Assembly: GCA_038325765.1 (NCBI GenBank)
Contig: JBBQJI010000026.1
Span: forward strand, 1 to 64,000
DNA from: Xiheibacterium sp038325765
GTDB lineage: Bacteria; Myxococcota_A; Polyangia; Nannocystales; Nannocystaceae
Direction of reading: 5' to 3'
DNA: 64,000 bases
Position numbers and translations under genes: made by a program. The notes under the pieces were generated by a model. It was not told where the DNA came from and did no database searches. It was given only the letters and a program-made list of their open reading frames with translations. Shown here piece by piece: positions 61,303 through 64,000 of the stretch. Position 1 is the stretch's first letter. Each line of letters opens with the position of its first letter.

Positions 61303-61335
61303 CGTCACCGCGCCGTCACCTCCACGTCACACGCC
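61303..61335 (+). promoter_or_regulatory. PHO-box-like triple direct repeat
   Basis: CGTCAC occurs at 61303, 61314 and 61325, exactly 11 bp apart, upstream of the phosphate-transport operon. PhoB/PhoP operators are built of 11-bp direct-repeat units of this kind (for example GTTCACC units in actinobacteria). The last unit ends about 28 bp before the TACGGT hexamer at 61364. Confidence 0.6.
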
Positions 61336-61363
61336 CCCTACCTTTCGCCTTCCGGTGGCGTGT

Positions 61364-61369
61364 TACGGT
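61364..61369 (+). promoter_or_regulatory. Putative -10 box TACGGT of a near-leaderless transcript
   Basis: TACGGT ends 9 bp before the GTG at 61379. Confidence 0.4.
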
Positions 61370-61378
61370 CCGCCCACC

Positions 61379-62017
61379 GTGGGACTCCAGGCCTTCTTTC
61401 GCAGCCTCCTCCCCAAGGAGGAGCGCTTCTTCGACCTCCTCGAGCATCAGGCCCAGATCGCCCACGATGCGGCCTGCGCCCTGGCGACGTTCAGCGAGGG
61501 AGTCTCGGTCACCGACGTCGGCAAGCGCGTGCAGGAGCAGGAGCACGCCGGCGACAAGCTGGTGCACGAGCTCGAGGAGACGTTGGCCAAGACCTACGTG
61601 ACACCGATCGATCGCGAGGACATCCACGCGTTGGCGATCGAGCTCGACGACATCATCGATCTCACCAACAAGGCGGCCCGGGCCTGCGATCTGATGGGCG
61701 TGCAGACCCCGACCCCGGCGATGACGGCGATGATGGGCGTGCTGGTCAAGACCACCGCCGAACTCGGTCAGGCGGTGCCGATGCTGCGCAAGCGGGACTA
61801 CGCCGGCATCTTCGCCGCCAAGGCCCGGATCCGCACCCTCGAGAAGGAGGGCGACCGGGTGCACCGAGCCGCGATCAGTGAGCTGTTCAGGACCGTCGAG
61901 ATCGACGCCAAGGTCCTGCTCCGCGAGCGCGAGGTGCTCGAGGATCTCGAGAGCGCGCTCGATCACTGCGAGAGCGTCGCCGACACGCTGTCCAACCTGG
62001 CGGTCAAGCATGGTTAG
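61379..62017 (+). CDS. DUF47/PhoU-like phosphate transport regulator
   Basis: The 212-residue protein is an all-helical DUF47 (PhoU-like) protein: GLQAFFRSLLPKEERFFDLLEHQA, KRVQEQEHAGDKLVHELEETL with the E-x3-D metal-binding pair, YVTPIDREDIHALAIELDDIIDLTN, and LEKEGDRVHRAAISELF. Members sit directly before PiT genes and modulate phosphate uptake. Its stop overlaps the start of the PiT gene by 8 bp, so the pair is coupled. GTG 61379 fits the family N-terminus and lies after the PHO-box-like site. Confidence 0.92.
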   Translation: MGLQAFFRSLLPKEERFFDLLEHQAQIAHDAACALATFSEGVSVTDVGKRVQEQEHAGDKLVHELEETLAKTYVTPIDREDIHALAIELDDIIDLTNKAARACDLMGVQTPTPAMTAMMGVLVKTTAELGQAVPMLRKRDYAGIFAAKARIRTLEKEGDRVHRAAISELFRTVEIDAKVLLREREVLEDLESALDHCESVADTLSNLAVKHG

Positions 62018-63032
62018 CTTGGTCATCGTCGTGATCATCACGGCGCTCGTCTTCGACTTCATCAACGGCTTCCACGACGCGGCCAACGCCATCGCCACGG
62101 TGGTGTCCACCGGCGTGCTGCGGGTGCGCACAGCCGTGGTCGTCGCCGGCATCTTCAACTTCGGCGGCGCCATCATCGGCACCGCGGTCGCCCAGACCAT
62201 CGCGTCGGGCTTCGCCGACGCCAGCGACGTCACCCAGATCGTGGTCCTGGCCGCGCTCATCGGCGCGATCGCCTGGAACCTCATGACGTGGTGGTGGGGC
62301 ATCCCGTCGTCGTCGTCGCACGCGCTCATCGGCGGCCTGTGCGGTGCGGTCGTGGCCCACGCCGGATTCTCCGCGTTCAAGTGGAGCGCGCTGGTCACCA
62401 AGGTCGTGATCCCGCTCGTGCTCTCGCCGATCCTCGGCTACGTCAGCGCCTTCGTGCTGATGCTCGGGCTGCTGTGGCTGGTCCGGCGCTGGCGCACGGC
62501 GACGGTGGAGGCATCATCGCGCAAGCTGCAGCTGGTCTCGGCGTGCGCGATGGCCTTCTCGCACGGCTCCAACGACGCCCAGAAGGCGATGGGCATCATC
62601 ACCCTCGCGCTGGTCGCGTTCATCACCGCGGGCTCCACTGGCCTGCCCGAGTGGATGCTTCCGCGTGGCGAAGACGACGTGCCGCGCTGGGTGGTGTTCT
62701 CCTGCGCCCTCGCGATCGGCCTGGGCACCATGGCCGGCGGTCAGCGGATCATCCGCACGATGGGCAGCAGGATCATCCGCATCGTGCCGCTGCAAGGCTT
62801 CGCCGCCGAGACCAGCGGCGCCCTCACGATCCTCGGCGCGAGCAGCATGGGCATCCCGGTGTCCACCACCCACGTCATCAACGCCTGCATCATGGGCGTG
62901 GGCTCGGTGAAGCGGCTGTCGGCGGTGCGCTGGGGTATGGCCGGCAACATCTTCGTCGCATGGGTGCTGACGATCCCCATGAGCGCCGGCATGGCCTTCA
63001 TGTTGATGCTCGGCTTCGACGCGCTCGCCTGA
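62010..63032 (+). CDS. pit: PiT family phosphate transporter
   Basis: The 340-residue protein has the two PiT signature halves: FINGFHDAANAIATVVSTG at the N-terminus and FSHGSNDAQKAMGIITLAL in the second half, with IPSSSSHALIGG and IPVSTTHVINACIMGVG. About ten membrane segments are visible. PiT proteins import phosphate, usually as a metal-phosphate complex with H+ or Na+. It is cotranscribed with the DUF47 gene and probably controlled by the PHO-box-like site. All signature residues are intact, so it should be functional. Confidence 0.95.
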   Translation: MVSLVIVVIITALVFDFINGFHDAANAIATVVSTGVLRVRTAVVVAGIFNFGGAIIGTAVAQTIASGFADASDVTQIVVLAALIGAIAWNLMTWWWGIPSSSSHALIGGLCGAVVAHAGFSAFKWSALVTKVVIPLVLSPILGYVSAFVLMLGLLWLVRRWRTATVEASSRKLQLVSACAMAFSHGSNDAQKAMGIITLALVAFITAGSTGLPEWMLPRGEDDVPRWVVFSCALAIGLGTMAGGQRIIRTMGSRIIRIVPLQGFAAETSGALTILGASSMGIPVSTTHVINACIMGVGSVKRLSAVRWGMAGNIFVAWVLTIPMSAGMAFMLMLGFDALA

Positions 63033-63041
63033 GCGCCACCA

Positions 63042-64000
63042 CTACAGGAACAGGCTCGAGATCGAGTCGCCGTGGTGGATGCGCTTGATCGACTCGCCCA
63101 GCAGCCGGCCCAGGCCGAGCACCTCGAGCCGAGCGCACGCCTCGAGGCGGCTGGCCTGCGGGATCGAGTCGGTCACCCACACCTTGCTCAGCACCGAGTT
63201 GTTGATGCGCTCGATGGCCGAGCCGCTGAAGACGCCGTGGCTCGCGACCGCGTAGACCTCGGTCGCGCCCTGGTCCATCACCGCGTTGGCGGCGTTGCAC
63301 AGGGTGCCGGCGGTGTCGATCATGTCGTCGACCAAGATGGCGCGCTTGCCCTTGACCTCGCCGATGAGGTGCAGAACCTGGCTGACGTTGGGCTTGTCGC
63401 GGCGCTTGTCGATGATCGCCAGGCCGCACTTGAGCGCCTTGGAGTAGATCCGCGCTCGCTCGACGCCGCCCGCGTCGGGCGAGACCACGACAGCTTGGTC
63501 GCCCGACAGCCCCTCGCGCTCGAGCTTCTCGATGAGCACGGGCGAGGCGAAGAGGTGATCGAACGGGATGTTGAAGAAGCCCTGGATCTGACCGGCGTGC
63601 AGGTCGACCGACAGCACCCGCGAGGCGCCGGCCGCAGACACGAGGTCCGCAACCAACTTGGCCGAGATCGGGGTGCGTGCCTTGACCTTGCGATCTTGCC
63701 GGGCGTAGCCGAAGTACGGCATGATCGCGACGATGCTGCCCGCGCTCGCGCGCTTGAGCGCGTCGATCATGATGAGCAGCTCCATCAGATTGTCGTTGGG
63801 CGGCGAGCACGTCGACTGCAGGATGAAGCAGTTGACGTTGCGGACGTTCTCCCCGATCTCGACGAAAATCTCGCCGTCGGAGAACCGCTCGACCCGGGCC
63901 TGCCCGACCGGCACCCCCACATAGGCCGCTACATCCTCGACGAGTTTCGGGTTCGAATTCCCACCGAAAATGCTGAGCGTCTTGTTCAAGTCGAAGCGCT
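63042..64000 (-). CDS. prs: Ribose-phosphate pyrophosphokinase (5' end may lie outside window)
   Basis: At least 315 residues of PRPP synthase are present: LSIFGGNSNPKLVEDVA, RFSDGEIFVEIGENVR, the ATP-binding loop YFGYARQDRK, DLHAGQIQGFF, VSPDAGGVERAR, the PRPP motif VDDMIDTAGTL, and the C-terminal GESIKRIHHGDSIS. It makes PRPP from ribose 5-phosphate and ATP for nucleotide, His and Trp synthesis. TTG 63989 could be the start, but the frame stays open as RFD to the window edge, so the true start is probably just beyond it. It converges with the PiT gene. Confidence 0.95.
   Translation of the reverse strand, partial: RFDLNKTLSIFGGNSNPKLVEDVAAYVGVPVGQARVERFSDGEIFVEIGENVRNVNCFILQSTCSPPNDNLMELLIMIDALKRASAGSIVAIMPYFGYARQDRKVKARTPISAKLVADLVSAAGASRVLSVDLHAGQIQGFFNIPFDHLFASPVLIEKLEREGLSGDQAVVVSPDAGGVERARIYSKALKCGLAIIDKRRDKPNVSQVLHLIGEVKGKRAILVDDMIDTAGTLCNAANAVMDQGATEVYAVASHGVFSGSAIERINNSVLSKVWVTDSIPQASRLEACARLEVLGLGRLLGESIKRIHHGDSISSLFL

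Overview
This 64 kb window is very GC-rich chromosomal DNA, most likely from a myxobacterium-type bacterium (Myxococcota), perhaps of the Nannocystaceae. That placement is inferred from gene content: Ser/Thr kinases fused to TPR-like tails, a myxobacterial-type sigma-70 factor, two proteins with MYXO-CTERM-like C-termini, a DUF1592/DUF1552 pair, and many lipoproteins with long Gly/Ser/Thr/Asp/Glu linkers. I saw no rRNA, tRNA, CRISPR array, transposase or prophage module.

Layout. 1-5 kb: a partial gene, a three-gene operon of small membrane proteins, a truncated nucleotidyltransferase, a molybdopterin oxidoreductase and a CusF-like copper protein. 5-11 kb: LysM/M23 endopeptidase, esterase lipoprotein, two SpoIIAA-like paralogues and a cytochrome P450. 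11-17 kb: a DUF1592-family lipoprotein gene carrying an in-frame TAA, translationally coupled to DUF1552, then a PhoX-like (DUF839) protein. 17-21 kb: a degraded stretch with two genes truncated tail to tail, a pseudokinase, a frameshifted lipoprotein and gene remnants. 21-30 kb: an M19-like lipoprotein, HpnC, an FHA protein, a GNAT-nitrilase fusion, an alpha/beta hydrolase, and an Rrf2(NsrR-like)/truncated haemoglobin/cupin module. 30-47 kb: a twice-broken pseudogene, a VIT/vWA protein, two cell-wall enzymes fused to bulb lectins around a kinase-sigma pair, more lipoproteins, a divergent sigma/kinase pair, MepA and a DUF2007 protein. 47-64 kb: surface lipoproteins, two PHO4-superfamily proteins, a PAS-receiver protein, a ketosynthase opposite a kinase that is coupled to a GT-C-like membrane protein, a likely outer-membrane barrel, a DUF47-PiT phosphate operon with a PHO-box-like site, and prs.

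The genes suggest three themes: envelope remodelling and surface display (M23, SpoIID, MepA, lectins, lipoproteins), signal-responsive transcription (kinases beside sigma factors, FHA, PAS-receiver), and stress or nutrient responses (nitric oxide, phosphate, copper).

Two window-wide signals stand out. First, at least 18 genes have a TAnnnT hexamer 5-9 bp before the start codon, usually without a Shine-Dalgarno sequence, which points to leaderless transcripts. Second, several genes are broken by point mutations, frameshifts or truncation.
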